DNA from: Natronorubrum halalkaliphilum
GTDB lineage: Archaea > Halobacteriota > Halobacteria > Halobacteriales > Natrialbaceae
Direction of reading: 5' to 3'
NCBI RefSeq assembly: GCF_009834785.1
Contig: NZ_WUYX01000030.1
Coordinates: 1 to 64,000, forward strand
Length of the DNA stretch: 64,000 nucleotides
Shown here: positions 51,481 to 60,171 of the stretch, one piece after another
Numbering within the stretch: the stretch's first letter is position 1
How the letters are laid out: each line of letters begins with the position of its first letter
Notes under the pieces: generated by a model
What the model was told of the DNA's origin: nothing
The model's input: the letters and a program-made list of their open reading frames with translations, nothing else
Databases searched by the model: none
Translations under genes and position numbers: made by a program

Positions 51481-53151
51481 CTATCCCTCGCGGTACTCGA
51501 CGCCTTTGCCGCCCCGCGGGTGTTCCCAGTCGGTGTCGGCGACGACGGCACAGGTGCCACACTCGATGCAGGGTTGGGTGTCGAGGCTGACCAGCGTCTC
51601 CTCGCTGCCGTTGGTCGCCACGGTCTCCGAGCGATAGCAGCCGCCGCCGAAGTCTTCGGCGCTGACCGGACAGGCGTGGACCGCGGCCCCGCTCGCCTCG
51701 ACCGACTCGTCACGGAGTTCGATGTGCGGGTTGCCGATGTCGGTGTCGTAGGTGAGGTCGCCGATACGCTCCTCGAGCGTCGGCGGTTCGATCTCGTTCT
51801 CCCAGTGGATCGACCGACCGTGTTCCTCGCCGATGATCGACGGGAGCGTGACGTAGCCGGTCTTCGTATCGGGCAGCATCGAGACGAGGAACGGCGAGTT
51901 GTACGCCCGCTTTAGGAGCCGATTTGCGATCGGGTTGCCGATCGCGACCGATCCGACCGGCGACTCGAGGACCCGTTCGACGACGTTCGTGACGGCGTCG
52001 CGCTCGCCGAGGGTCCGCGAGATTTCGTACCGCCGGGGCCGCAGTTTGTCCATCGTGCCGGACTTCTCGAGCATCTGGGCGTATCGCCGGCCGACGGCCT
52101 CCGAGTCGGTGTTCCCGCGAGTCACGACGAAGGCGTCGGCGGCGAGCGCGCCGGCGGTGACAGCGTGGTTCATGCCCTTGATGATCGGCCCCTGAGCCTG
52201 CATCTGTCCGGCGGCGTCGCCGACGAGAACGAGCCGGTCTCGGTAGGGTTCCTCGTGGGCGACTTTCTTCGAGTCGGGAACGAGCTTCGCGGCGTACTCG
52301 CGTTCGTGATAGTCGTCGCGAACCCACTGGGCGAGCAGGGGATGGGTGAGCAACGCGTCGAGCAGTTCGTGGGGTTCGGCTTCCTGTTCGACGAGGCTGT
52401 CGAGGTGGAAGACGGTCCCGATCGACAGCGAGTCCTCGTTCGTGTAGAGGAACCCGCCGCCGCGAACGTCCTCGAAGAGGTCGCCCGAGAACAGGTGGGC
52501 GGCTCCTTCGTCCGGCTCGATGTCGAACCGGTCGTCGATCACGTCGGGCTCCATATCGACGACGGCTTTGACCCCCTGGAACCACTCGTCGGGCTCCTCC
52601 CAGTCCATCAGGCCCGCATCGCGGGCGAGTTCGGAGTTGACGCCGTCGGCGCCGACGATCAGGTCGGCTTTGATGGGATCGAGTTCGTCGCAGGTGACGC
52701 CGACGATCTCGCCACCGTCGCGGAGCAGCCCGTTCACGCGGACGTTCGTCAACACCCCGCCGCCCGTCTCGCTGGTCTTCTCGTGGACCCGTCGCTCGAG
52801 CCACGAGTCCATCTTCCGGCGCAACACCGCGTCACACCAGTCGGTATCGTCTTCGTGGAGATCCGACAGGTCGTAGGTCTTGACGCTGTTCTCCGCAATG
52901 TTGTGGATGTGGTAGTCCGTGACCGGTCGTTCGCCGGCTTCCTCGCGGAAGCCCTCGAAGAGGTCGTCGATCGTGTACGGTGCCGACTCCTCCGCGTAAA
53001 TGAGCCCGCCGGAGACGTTCTTCGATCCCGCTTCCGTACCCCGCTCGAGAACCAGCGTCTCGACGCCGTGATCGGCCAGTCGCGCGGCGGCCGCGGCCCC
53101 ACCGGGTCCACAGCCGACGACGACGGCTTCGTAGTGTTCGTACTCAGTCAT
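51481..53151 (-). CDS. fixC: ETF-quinone oxidoreductase: FixC fused to a FixX-like ferredoxin
   Basis: A 556-residue FAD protein that passes electrons from ETF to quinone or another acceptor. The FAD Rossmann motif GCGPGGAAAAARLADHG is at 13-29; DLIVGADGVNS and LVLVGDAAGQMQAQGP are further flavin motifs. The last 90 residues are a FixX/ETF-QO-type ferredoxin region with Cys494, Cys505 and a CIECGTC block (Cys528, Cys531, Cys534). The fusion is the layout of mitochondrial ETF-QO; bacterial FixC and FixX are separate genes. The ATG at 53151 overlaps etfA by 8 nt. Confidence 0.92.
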   Translation of the reverse strand: MTEYEHYEAVVVGCGPGGAAAAARLADHGVETLVLERGTEAGSKNVSGGLIYAEESAPYTIDDLFEGFREEAGERPVTDYHIHNIAENSVKTYDLSDLHEDDTDWCDAVLRRKMDSWLERRVHEKTSETGGGVLTNVRVNGLLRDGGEIVGVTCDELDPIKADLIVGADGVNSELARDAGLMDWEEPDEWFQGVKAVVDMEPDVIDDRFDIEPDEGAAHLFSGDLFEDVRGGGFLYTNEDSLSIGTVFHLDSLVEQEAEPHELLDALLTHPLLAQWVRDDYHEREYAAKLVPDSKKVAHEEPYRDRLVLVGDAAGQMQAQGPIIKGMNHAVTAGALAADAFVVTRGNTDSEAVGRRYAQMLEKSGTMDKLRPRRYEISRTLGERDAVTNVVERVLESPVGSVAIGNPIANRLLKRAYNSPFLVSMLPDTKTGYVTLPSIIGEEHGRSIHWENEIEPPTLEERIGDLTYDTDIGNPHIELRDESVEASGAAVHACPVSAEDFGGGCYRSETVATNGSEETLVSLDTQPCIECGTCAVVADTDWEHPRGGKGVEYREG

Positions 53152-54733
53152 CGCGTTCACCTCCGCTTCCGTCCGCAACTGCCTCGAGTTCGATCTCGCC
53201 CGATTCGACCGCGTCCGTCAGCCGCGGGAGCACCGCAAAGAGGTCGCCCTCGACGAAGTAGTCGCTGAAGTCTCGGATCCGAGCGTCCGTATCCGTGTTG
53301 ATCGCCACGATCGTGTCCGACTCGTCCATACCGACTTTGTGCTGGACGGCACCGGACACGCCGGCGGCGACGTAGAGATTCGGTGCGACCACCTGACCGG
53401 TTTCGCCGATCTGGCGCTCCTCCTTCGAGTACTCCTCGACGTGGCCCTCGAACTGGTAGGAGGAGGTGACGATCCCCCGCGTGATGCCGAGTTCGGCGTC
53501 CGCGAAGGCGTCGACGAGGTCGAGTCCGAGCTCCATCCCTCCGGTCGGATCGTCGGCGATGCCGCGACCGAGACAGACGATCACCTCGTGACCGGTGAGG
53601 TCGATTCCGGCCTCGAGTTGGTCGTACTCGGTGATCTCGACCCGGAACCAGTCCTCCTCGAGTTCCATGTCGTGTTCGATCACGAGTCCGTCGCGATCGG
53701 GGTCGCGTTCGATCGGATCGAAGCTCCCCGGAATGATCGACGCCCCCTGCGGGTGGAACTCCCGGCCGGGATTGTCGAGACAGAGGATCGTCGAATACTC
53801 GAAGCCCGAGAAGTCCGGCCGCTTCATGTGTAAGACCTTCTCGAAGGTCTTCTTGACGCCGGGTTCGCCGGTCTTGACCGGGTTCGAGACCTCGTTCTCT
53901 TCGATGAAGAGGTCGGAACAGTCCGACGCGAGCCCGGAGTCGAGTTCGGCCTGGACCTTCGCGGAGAGGTCCCGCCCGTTGTTCGTCGCCGGGAACAAGA
54001 TATAACGCGGCTTGTCGTAGTCGCGCCAGTCCGTGCTCTCGACGGTTCCCTCGCCGCGGGCCATGTGGGACGAGATTTCGGTGTAGGGTTTGTGGAGGAA
54101 TCGCTCGAGTCGTTCGTCGTCGTGATAGACTGCGATGTCCGCACCGTAGGTGATACACTCCTCGGCGAGCCCCTCGCAGTCGTCGCCCATGAGGAACGCG
54201 ACGACCCGCTCCTCGTCGCCATAGTCGTCCGCGAACTGGTCCATCAACCGTCGGGCTTTGCCGAGCATCTCCTTCGAGACCTCGAGCAACTCGCCGCCCT
54301 GGGTCTCACAGAAGACCCACATGTCGGCGTACTCGCCGTCCGCGAGCGCTCTGACGTGTTTCTTATCGCGCGTTGGGTGTGAGAGCCCGTCGTCTTCTGC
54401 CGGCTCGTCGGTTTCGTCCGGCTCGGTTTCTTCGTCGTCTTCCGTCGCCGCCTCGACTTCCTCGCCCTCGGCCTCCTCGCCGACGTCTTCTTTCGTTTCT
54501 TCGTACTCGCCTTCGGTCTCGGTGCCCTCTTCGACGCCGCCGCTGTCACCCTCACCGGCCGCCTCGGCACCGATCGCCTCGAGTCGCCTGTGAACCGCCT
54601 CGTGGGCCGTCTTCCGGTCTCGTCCGGCCTGCTCGGCCTCGAGGATTCCCCGGAGTTCCTCGACGTCGTCGATCGTCTCGAGTTTCTCGGTTAGTTCGTC
54701 GACGGTGTGGTCGTCGGGATCGAGTTCCGTCAT
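53144..54733 (-). CDS. etfA: Electron transfer flavoprotein alpha subunit with long acidic N-terminus
   Basis: A 529-residue protein. Residues from about 125 onward are the EtfA/FixB core: MWVFCETQGGELLEVSKEML, the domain boundary near 350, then the FAD-binding part with GIVTSSYQFEGHVEEY, QIGETGQVVAPNLYVAAGVSGAVQHKVGM and AINTDTDARI. The first 120 residues are a helical, then highly acidic extension (GVEEGTETEGEYEETKED) not found in bacterial EtfA. The start at 54733 is 2 nt after etfB. The long acidic arm may hold the complex together or interact with salts. Confidence 0.93.
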   Translation of the reverse strand: MTELDPDDHTVDELTEKLETIDDVEELRGILEAEQAGRDRKTAHEAVHRRLEAIGAEAAGEGDSGGVEEGTETEGEYEETKEDVGEEAEGEEVEAATEDDEETEPDETDEPAEDDGLSHPTRDKKHVRALADGEYADMWVFCETQGGELLEVSKEMLGKARRLMDQFADDYGDEERVVAFLMGDDCEGLAEECITYGADIAVYHDDERLERFLHKPYTEISSHMARGEGTVESTDWRDYDKPRYILFPATNNGRDLSAKVQAELDSGLASDCSDLFIEENEVSNPVKTGEPGVKKTFEKVLHMKRPDFSGFEYSTILCLDNPGREFHPQGASIIPGSFDPIERDPDRDGLVIEHDMELEEDWFRVEITEYDQLEAGIDLTGHEVIVCLGRGIADDPTGGMELGLDLVDAFADAELGITRGIVTSSYQFEGHVEEYSKEERQIGETGQVVAPNLYVAAGVSGAVQHKVGMDESDTIVAINTDTDARIRDFSDYFVEGDLFAVLPRLTDAVESGEIELEAVADGSGGERDD

Positions 54734-54735
54734 CG

Positions 54736-55605
54736 TCAATCACCCGCCCCCGCCGCGTACGGTTGCATCTCCTCGAGAACCTCGCTCATCTCGGTCTCTT
54801 CGTCGGGATCAACCATCGTCGCCTCCCGCTCCGACGGCGCCTTTGGGATCGGATCGACCGAGGAGACGATCGTCGGCGAGCCGTCGAGTCCGATGTAGTC
54901 GGGGTCGAGGTTCAGGTCCTCCTGGCTCCACGTCGTCAGATGGTCGTCGTGGTCGGCCGCCCGTTCTTCGGTCTCCGCTCGGAGCCGTTTGTGGGTCAAC
55001 CGGTGGGAGGCCTTGCGATAGGTCGGCTGGAACTCGGGATCGGTGACGACGAAACAGGGCAGCGGTGCCTCCACGGTTTCGATCTCGTCCCTGTCGCCCT
55101 CGACGAGTCGCTTCGCCCGGAGCGTTCGCTCGTCGGGGTCGATATCCAGTGCGAGCACGTGCGTGACGATCGGCCAGTCCATCGCCCAGGCGGTCTGTGG
55201 GCCGGTCTGTCCGGTCTCCCCGTCGGCCGATTTGAAGCCGGCGAAGACGAGGTCGATCTCTCCGACCTCCTCCTGGTATTTTTCGAGGCCGGCGCTGAGC
55301 GTGATCGCCGTCGCCCACGTGTCCGAGGCCGCCAGTTCCCGGTCGGACAGCAGATAGCTGTCGTCGGTGTAGACCGAGCCCATGGCCTCCTTTAACACGT
55401 CCGCATACCCCGGCGGTCCCATGCTCATCCCGCTGACGTGCCCGCCGTGGCGAACCTTCGTCTGCAGCGCCGCCCGAACGGCGAACCCGTCGTTGGGATT
55501 CATCACCGTCGGCGTCTTCCCCCGTTCGAGGTGGCCGTCCTCGTCGAACGACACCGCACCCTCCGAGAAGTCCGGCACCCCTTTCGTCAGCACGATCGAT
55601 CGCAT
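54736..55605 (-). CDS. etfB: Electron transfer flavoprotein beta subunit
   Basis: A 289-residue EtfB/FixA with the opening SIVLTKGVPDFSEGAV and the adenine-nucleotide region VFAGFKSADGETGQTGPQTAWAMDWP, the ETF beta signature. With EtfA it forms the heterodimeric flavoprotein that collects electrons from acyl-CoA and other dehydrogenases, or bifurcates them in the Fix type. The ATG at 55605 has a Shine-Dalgarno-like GGAGG about 8 nt upstream, unusual in this window. It is the first gene of etfB-etfA-fixC-hypothetical. Confidence 0.93.
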   Translation of the reverse strand: MRSIVLTKGVPDFSEGAVSFDEDGHLERGKTPTVMNPNDGFAVRAALQTKVRHGGHVSGMSMGPPGYADVLKEAMGSVYTDDSYLLSDRELAASDTWATAITLSAGLEKYQEEVGEIDLVFAGFKSADGETGQTGPQTAWAMDWPIVTHVLALDIDPDERTLRAKRLVEGDRDEIETVEAPLPCFVVTDPEFQPTYRKASHRLTHKRLRAETEERAADHDDHLTTWSQEDLNLDPDYIGLDGSPTIVSSVDPIPKAPSEREATMVDPDEETEMSEVLEEMQPYAAGAGD

Positions 55606-55993
55606 TGATCCCTCCACCATCGTTGCGTGGTTTTCACTCGCATGCCTGTCTTTCCCTATCGCAATTGTCAGTATTAAGAATAGGGGTCAAAATCGCCGAC
55701 AGATACAGCGACGGTTAGCACTTGCCGATCGCTCACTCGAGCGCAGTGTACGCGCTGTGCCGGCTATTAGTGCGAACCGGGACCTTAGTGCCGAGTAAAG
55801 GTTGGGTCGGTGACAGTGCTAGGGAAGAGACGGGAACTGTAGCAGGAACAGGTGCTGGGTCAGTAGCAGAAACACTAGTCAGTGCAGGATCCGGTCAGTA
55901 GCAGAAACAGTAACAGCAAGTCCCGAAAACGGTTGGTGCGTCTCGCCGATAGCCGTGCGCATTCGTCGCTCGCTCGTCCGCACTCGTCACGTA
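55606..55993. other. Intergenic region with short direct repeats
   Basis: No gene is visible. Next to etfB there is an AT-rich promoter-like stretch (TTCTTAATACT on the minus strand near 55670). From about 55800 the sequence is rich in AGTAGCAG/AACAG words. GGTCAGTAGCAGAAACA occurs twice exactly, at 55858-55874 and 55893-55909, with a related AGCAGGAACAGGTGCT before. This may be a decayed or slippage-expanded spacer. Confidence 0.5.
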
Positions 55994-56869
55994 TCACTCC
56001 GGGTCGCGATCGGTCGTCCCCATCGTAATCTCGCCGTCGGCGCGGATCGTCCCGTCGACTTCGGCCCCCGGGCCGAGTTCGAGGTCGGCACAGGAGACGT
56101 CGCCGAGGATGCGTGCGTTTTCCTCGATAACGACGTCGCCGTCGCGGGTAGTGAGATCGCCGTGGATCCGCGTCCCCTCACCGACGGAGATGTCGCCACG
56201 AGCGCGGAGGCTCCCGAAAATCGTCGTATCGGTGCCGACGTCGATCGTCTCGGCGCGGACGTTGCCATGGAGGCGGCAGTCGTCGCCGATCGTCGCGGGC
56301 GTCGAGACCCGCCAGGCGTCGTCGCTGACCGTCGCGTTTCGGGGAATAACGAGGGGTTCGACGTCGGCTTCCGCCTCCTCGTCGACGAGTTCTGAGACCA
56401 GCCGCTGGGCCGTCTGTTCCTCGCCGATGAGCAGGAGGTGTTTGAGGTAGACGAACAGGAAGACGATCGTCGGCATCGGATTCCGGATGACGATCCAGCC
56501 GTTCGCCTCGAACCCCTCCTCGATCTCGACGTCGTCGCCGATGTCTAGATCCCCGGCGACTTTCATCTCGCCGCCGACGTGGACGCGCTCGCCGATGTAG
56601 GCGTCCTGTCCGACGAGCACGTTCTCGGCGACGTCACACCACATGTCGAGGCGGCAGTCGCCTTCGGCTTCGATAGCGCCGCCGAACTCGACGCTCTCGC
56701 CGGCGAGGACGTTTCGACCGCGGACGCCGAACTCGACGGTCGACCGCGCGCCGACGAGGACGTCCCCGTCGGTTACGAGGTCGACTTCCTTGGCTTCCGT
56801 GCCGTCGGGGACGACCAATTCATCGAGCGGATCCGTACTGAGGGCCACACTTCGCCCCAAAGGCGTCAT
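55994..56869 (-). CDS. Bactofilin-like polymer-forming protein with a central hydrophobic segment
   Basis: A 291-residue beta-helical protein. Two blocks of six-residue turns (for example VDLVTDGDVLVGARSTVEFG and later DISVGEGTRIHGDLTTRDGD) resemble polymer-forming cytoskeletal proteins. Between them, at about 130-150, lies a hydrophobic stretch (PMPTIVFLFVYLKHLLLIG) followed by a helical linker. That split makes two beta-helix halves around a possible membrane-contact helix. A structural role at the envelope is plausible. Confidence 0.8.
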   Translation of the reverse strand: MTPLGRSVALSTDPLDELVVPDGTEAKEVDLVTDGDVLVGARSTVEFGVRGRNVLAGESVEFGGAIEAEGDCRLDMWCDVAENVLVGQDAYIGERVHVGGEMKVAGDLDIGDDVEIEEGFEANGWIVIRNPMPTIVFLFVYLKHLLLIGEEQTAQRLVSELVDEEAEADVEPLVIPRNATVSDDAWRVSTPATIGDDCRLHGNVRAETIDVGTDTTIFGSLRARGDISVGEGTRIHGDLTTRDGDVVIEENARILGDVSCADLELGPGAEVDGTIRADGEITMGTTDRDPE

Positions 56870-57066
56870 CCACTAATAAACCTCGCGCGTTGTCTGCCGC
56901 TCGTCTGACGCCCGTCACATCGGGTGGCAGTTACCGGTTACTCGTCGCCAATTGCTAACAACCAGTTGCCAGTCACCAACCACCAATCATCAGTTACCGA
57001 CCCACGACCGCCAACTCACAGTCGCAGGTCGCCTCCCTTTTACTCCCCCACCTCGTAGCCCTGGGC

Positions 57067-57264
57067 ATGACAACCCTCGCGTTCGACGACGACGGCGTCG
57101 ATGTCGTCTACGAAGGCACCGAATTCCGACTCGAGAAAGAACTCATCGAGGAGGCAACGGAGAAGACGTACTACGACGTCACCGATCACGAAGTGCTCAA
57201 GATCGTCGCGGAACAGCCGAACCTTCAGGGGGAGCCGCGACGCGTCGGCGATATTATTGACTGA
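57067..57264 (+). CDS. DUF5800 family protein
   Basis: A 65-residue acidic protein beginning MTTLAFDDDGVDVVYEGTEF, of the type named DUF5800 in haloarchaea. It has two beta strands and two helices and no catalytic motif. Function is unknown. The preceding 200 nt contain short ACCA/CAGTTACC-rich sequence with no further gene, and the following 100 nt contain repeated CGATTACT words. Confidence 0.8.
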   Translation: MTTLAFDDDGVDVVYEGTEFRLEKELIEEATEKTYYDVTDHEVLKIVAEQPNLQGEPRRVGDIID

Positions 57265-57371
57265 CCAACTTACCGACTGATCGACTTATCGATTACTCGA
57301 TTACTCGGCTACTTGGCTGTTTGACCGATCGACTACGGATCACGTCCGGCGGTCGGCCCCGCAACTCGCTC

Positions 57372-58322
57372 TCACTCGAGCGTCGGGACCGGAACCGACT
57401 CGAGAACGCTCTCGATGATTCGCTCCTTGTCGACCGCGTTGACCGTCGCGTCGGGAGTCAACACCAGCCGATGGGCCAGTACGGGCTTGGCAACGCGTTT
57501 GATATCGTCGGGCGTGACGTACTCCCGACCGGTGATAACGGCGTAGGCACGCACCGCCTCGAACAGTCGCTGTGTCCCGCGCGGTGAGACGCCGGTCTCG
57601 ACGCGGCCGTCCGTTCGCGTCGACCGGGCCAGTGCGGCGATGTACTCGAGGAGGTCGTCGTCGATCCGGACCGTCTCGGGAGCCCGTCGCAGCGCACTGA
57701 CTTCCTCCGGTTCGAGAACGGGTTCGACCGTCGGACTGGTCGTCTCGCGGCTGGCCCGCCGCCGGAGGAGTTCCACTTCGCCGGTTTCGTCCGGATACCC
57801 CATCGAGGTCTTGACGAGGAAGCGATCGACCTGCGCTTCGGGCAAGGGGAAGGTCCCCTCCTGTTCGACGGGATTCTGGGTTGCGATGACGAAGAACGGG
57901 TCCGGGAGCTGTCGGGTCTCGCCGTCGACCGTGACCTGTCCCTCCTCCATCGCCTCGAGCAGGGCGGCCTGTGTCTTCGGCGGCGCCCGGTTGATCTCGT
58001 CGGCCAGGACGATGTTGGCGAAGATGGGACCTTCGCTGAACTCGAACGCGCGGTCCTGCTCGTTGAAGATGTGCGTGCCGGTGACGTCCGCGGGCAACAG
58101 ATCGGGCGTGAACTGAATGCGCGAAAACGAGAGGCCCAGTGCGGTCGCCACGGTGCGTGCCGTCAACGTCTTGCCGGTCCCTGGGACGTCCTCGAGCAGG
58201 ACGTGGCCCCGACCGACGACCCCGACGAGGATCTCCTCGAGGAACGACCGGTCGCAGATGACGGCCTCGCTGACCGCCTCGATGATGGCCTCGCAGTCGA
58301 CGGTGGCCTGCTGTTCGTTCAT
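57372..58322 (-). CDS. MoxR-family AAA+ ATPase
   Basis: A 316-residue chaperone-like ATPase. Walker A (DVPGTGKTLTAR, near 45-56), Walker B (NIVLADEINRAPPKTQAALLEAMEE), sensor 1 (FVIATQNPVEQEGTFPLPEAQ) and the C-terminal lid (SPRGTQRLFEAVRAYAVITGR) are all present. MoxR ATPases act with VWA-domain proteins to mature or activate complexes. No VWA gene is adjacent here, which is unusual; its partner must be encoded elsewhere. The start at 58322 is chosen because upstream the frame runs through the tRNA-Ser. Confidence 0.92.
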   Translation of the reverse strand: MNEQQATVDCEAIIEAVSEAVICDRSFLEEILVGVVGRGHVLLEDVPGTGKTLTARTVATALGLSFSRIQFTPDLLPADVTGTHIFNEQDRAFEFSEGPIFANIVLADEINRAPPKTQAALLEAMEEGQVTVDGETRQLPDPFFVIATQNPVEQEGTFPLPEAQVDRFLVKTSMGYPDETGEVELLRRRASRETTSPTVEPVLEPEEVSALRRAPETVRIDDDLLEYIAALARSTRTDGRVETGVSPRGTQRLFEAVRAYAVITGREYVTPDDIKRVAKPVLAHRLVLTPDATVNAVDKERIIESVLESVPVPTLE

Positions 58323-58438
58323 GGAAACGCCGTCGCCCTCTCGTGTCAAATTCGTTTCGTTCGAGCGGGACGAGACACCGTCACATTCGGCTCGAAAATC
58401 GAAACCGGTAAAAACGTTACACGGGTATATGCAGGTGA

Positions 58439-58523
58439 GCCGAGATAGCCTAGCCCGGCCAAGGCGGTAGATTCGAAATCTACTGTCCCCACGGACTCGG
58501 GAGTTCAAATCTCCCTCTCGGCG
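58439..58523 (+). tRNA. tRNA-Ser (anticodon CGA)
   Basis: An 85-nt cloverleaf. The acceptor GCCGAGA pairs with UCUCGGC, with discriminator G73. The anticodon stem GUAGA/UCUAC surrounds the loop UUCGAAA (anticodon CGA). The variable arm is long, as in class II tRNAs, and the T arm is GGGAG-UUCAAAU-CUCCC. G73 and the long arm fit serine. CCA is not encoded; a T-run follows the 3' end. Downstream lie hairpins containing a copy of its own 3' end. Confidence 0.95.
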
Positions 58524-58529
58524 TTTTTC

Positions 58530-58674
58530 CACGAACCACATCGCCGAGCACCGCGTGGCGTGTGCTCGGAGTTCGTGAGCGGAGAACGCGGAACGGTGAT
58601 TTGAACGAGACCGAGGTTCTGTGCCGCAGGCGCAGGTTCTCGGGCGTTATTCAAATCTCCCTCTCGGCGTTTTT
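58530..58674 (+). repeat. Hairpins and T-arm mimic downstream of tRNA-Ser
   Basis: Three parts follow the tRNA. First is a hairpin with CACGAAC (58530-58536)/GTTCGTG (58571-58577) and an inner CCGAGCAC/GTGCTCGG. Second is an inverted T-loop copy, GATTTGAAC (58598-58606). Third is a direct copy of the tRNA 3' end: 58650-58674 equals 58504-58528 over 25 nt, including the T-run. GATTTGAA and TTCAAATC pair across 58598-58657. Between 58675 and 58799 only a small CACAGC-TTC-GCTGTG hairpin (58724-58738) is seen. Confidence 0.75.
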
Positions 58675-58799
58675 TCGACGAGCGACGCTGACGAGCGCGG
58701 CGAGTCGGTGCCATTACAGTGCTCACAGCTTCGCTGTGACTCGAGTTCGGAACCCGCCAACTCGGGCGAATCAGAACCCTTTCCATCGCACATAGTCGA

Positions 58800-59996
58800 G
58801 TGTCTGCCGTGCGTACCGATCGGGCGGAACGCCCCGACAGTTACCGTAGCTGGGTCGTAGCGAGTATCGGCGCCGTAGCGATGGTGTTCACCTTCGGAAC
58901 GCCGATGTCGTACGGCATCTTTCGGGACCCGTTCAGTGACGCCTTCGGGATCTCGCCGATCGTCCTCTCCGGCGTGTTCGCCGTCATGCTCTTTACGTTC
59001 TTTATCGGCTCCGGACTTATCGGCGTCTTCGGCACACGGTACCGGGCTCGAGCGATATTGCTCGTTTGCGGGCTCGCGACGGCTGTACTGGCCCCCGCGC
59101 TGTATTTTACCGGATCGGTCGTCGGGCTGACCGTCGTGTTCGCCGCCCTCGGACTCGCATCGGGGACGGTCTACGTCCTCGTCGCGTCGATCGTGCCGCG
59201 CTGGTTCGAGAGCCGTCGCGGTGCGGCGACCGGACTCATCTTCGTCGGGAACGGGCTCGGTCTGTTCGTGCTTCCGCCCGTCTGGCAGGTCGCGCTGACG
59301 GAGTTCGGCGTTCGCCGCGGCTTTCTCGGGATTATTTCGATAACGACGGTCGCGTTTCTGCTGGCCGGGGTCGTTTGTCGACGGCCGCGATGGGCCAAAC
59401 AATCGACCGCGACCGCCGACGAACTGTTCGAGTGGCTCGCTCGACTGGGCGGAACGCGAACGTTCCAGTTACTGTTCGTCGGGATGGCGCTCTCGTTCGC
59501 CTGGTACCAGTTGCTGGCCGCGTACGCCGTCGATCTGTTCGCCGCTCGCGGACTGACGGCGGCCGGCGCCTCGGCCGCGTTCGGCCTGATCGGCGGCGTC
59601 AGCATCATTTCGCGGATCGGAAGCGGCTATCTCGCGGACACCATCGGTTCGCGACGAGCGTTCCTCGGATCGCTCGTCTCTGCGACCGTCGGTATCGCTC
59701 TCCTGTTCGTGCCCGGCGTCTCGACGCTCCCGGTCGCGATTTTTCTGATCGGACTCGGACTGGGCGGCTCCGCGACGCTCTACATCCCGCTTCTCATGAC
59801 TATTTATTCGCCCGAGAAGGACACCGCTATCGTCGGCCTATTCAACGTCGCGATCGGCATCACCGCGCTGGCGATGCCACCGCTCGGCACGGCGAGCGTC
59901 GCGTACACTGACGGCTTTACGGTCGCAATCTCCCTGACGTTCCTCGCGACCGCCGTCGGAATCTGGACTATCGCCGCCGGAACGTCCGGATCGTAA
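58800..59996 (+). CDS. Major facilitator superfamily transporter
   Basis: A 398-residue carrier with twelve hydrophobic helices. It resembles the monocarboxylate/OFA type: FTFGTPMSYGIFRDPFSDAFG in helix 1-2 and the loop FGTRYRARAIL after helix 2. The central loop (RRPRWAKQSTATADELFEWLARLG) separates the halves. The GTG at 58800 is the first usable start. Substrate is unknown; organic acids are possible. It has no operon partner. Confidence 0.85.
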   Translation: MSAVRTDRAERPDSYRSWVVASIGAVAMVFTFGTPMSYGIFRDPFSDAFGISPIVLSGVFAVMLFTFFIGSGLIGVFGTRYRARAILLVCGLATAVLAPALYFTGSVVGLTVVFAALGLASGTVYVLVASIVPRWFESRRGAATGLIFVGNGLGLFVLPPVWQVALTEFGVRRGFLGIISITTVAFLLAGVVCRRPRWAKQSTATADELFEWLARLGGTRTFQLLFVGMALSFAWYQLLAAYAVDLFAARGLTAAGASAAFGLIGGVSIISRIGSGYLADTIGSRRAFLGSLVSATVGIALLFVPGVSTLPVAIFLIGLGLGGSATLYIPLLMTIYSPEKDTAIVGLFNVAIGITALAMPPLGTASVAYTDGFTVAISLTFLATAVGIWTIAAGTSGS

Positions 59997-60171
59997 GCGG
60001 GTCTTCTCGGGATTCGTATCCGCGAACGGCGTCAAGAGCGGACGCGGTCCGCAACGGTTGTCATTCGCAAGCACACTGTTTATCGAAGTAGCTCTGAAAC
60101 GTTCCATGGTAATAGATAACAATGTGCGTAGTGCAGGTTCGAGTCACCGTCGCTTGGGGTGACAGTGGACG

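Noticed and set aside
55858-55909. Direct repeat GGTCAGTAGCAGAAACA as a regulatory site or array
   Set aside because: Only two copies in a low-complexity spacer; more likely slippage than a designed array.
58439-58800. Integrated element at tRNA-Ser
   Set aside because: The 25-nt direct repeats resemble att sites, but only 121 nt lie between them and no integrase is present.
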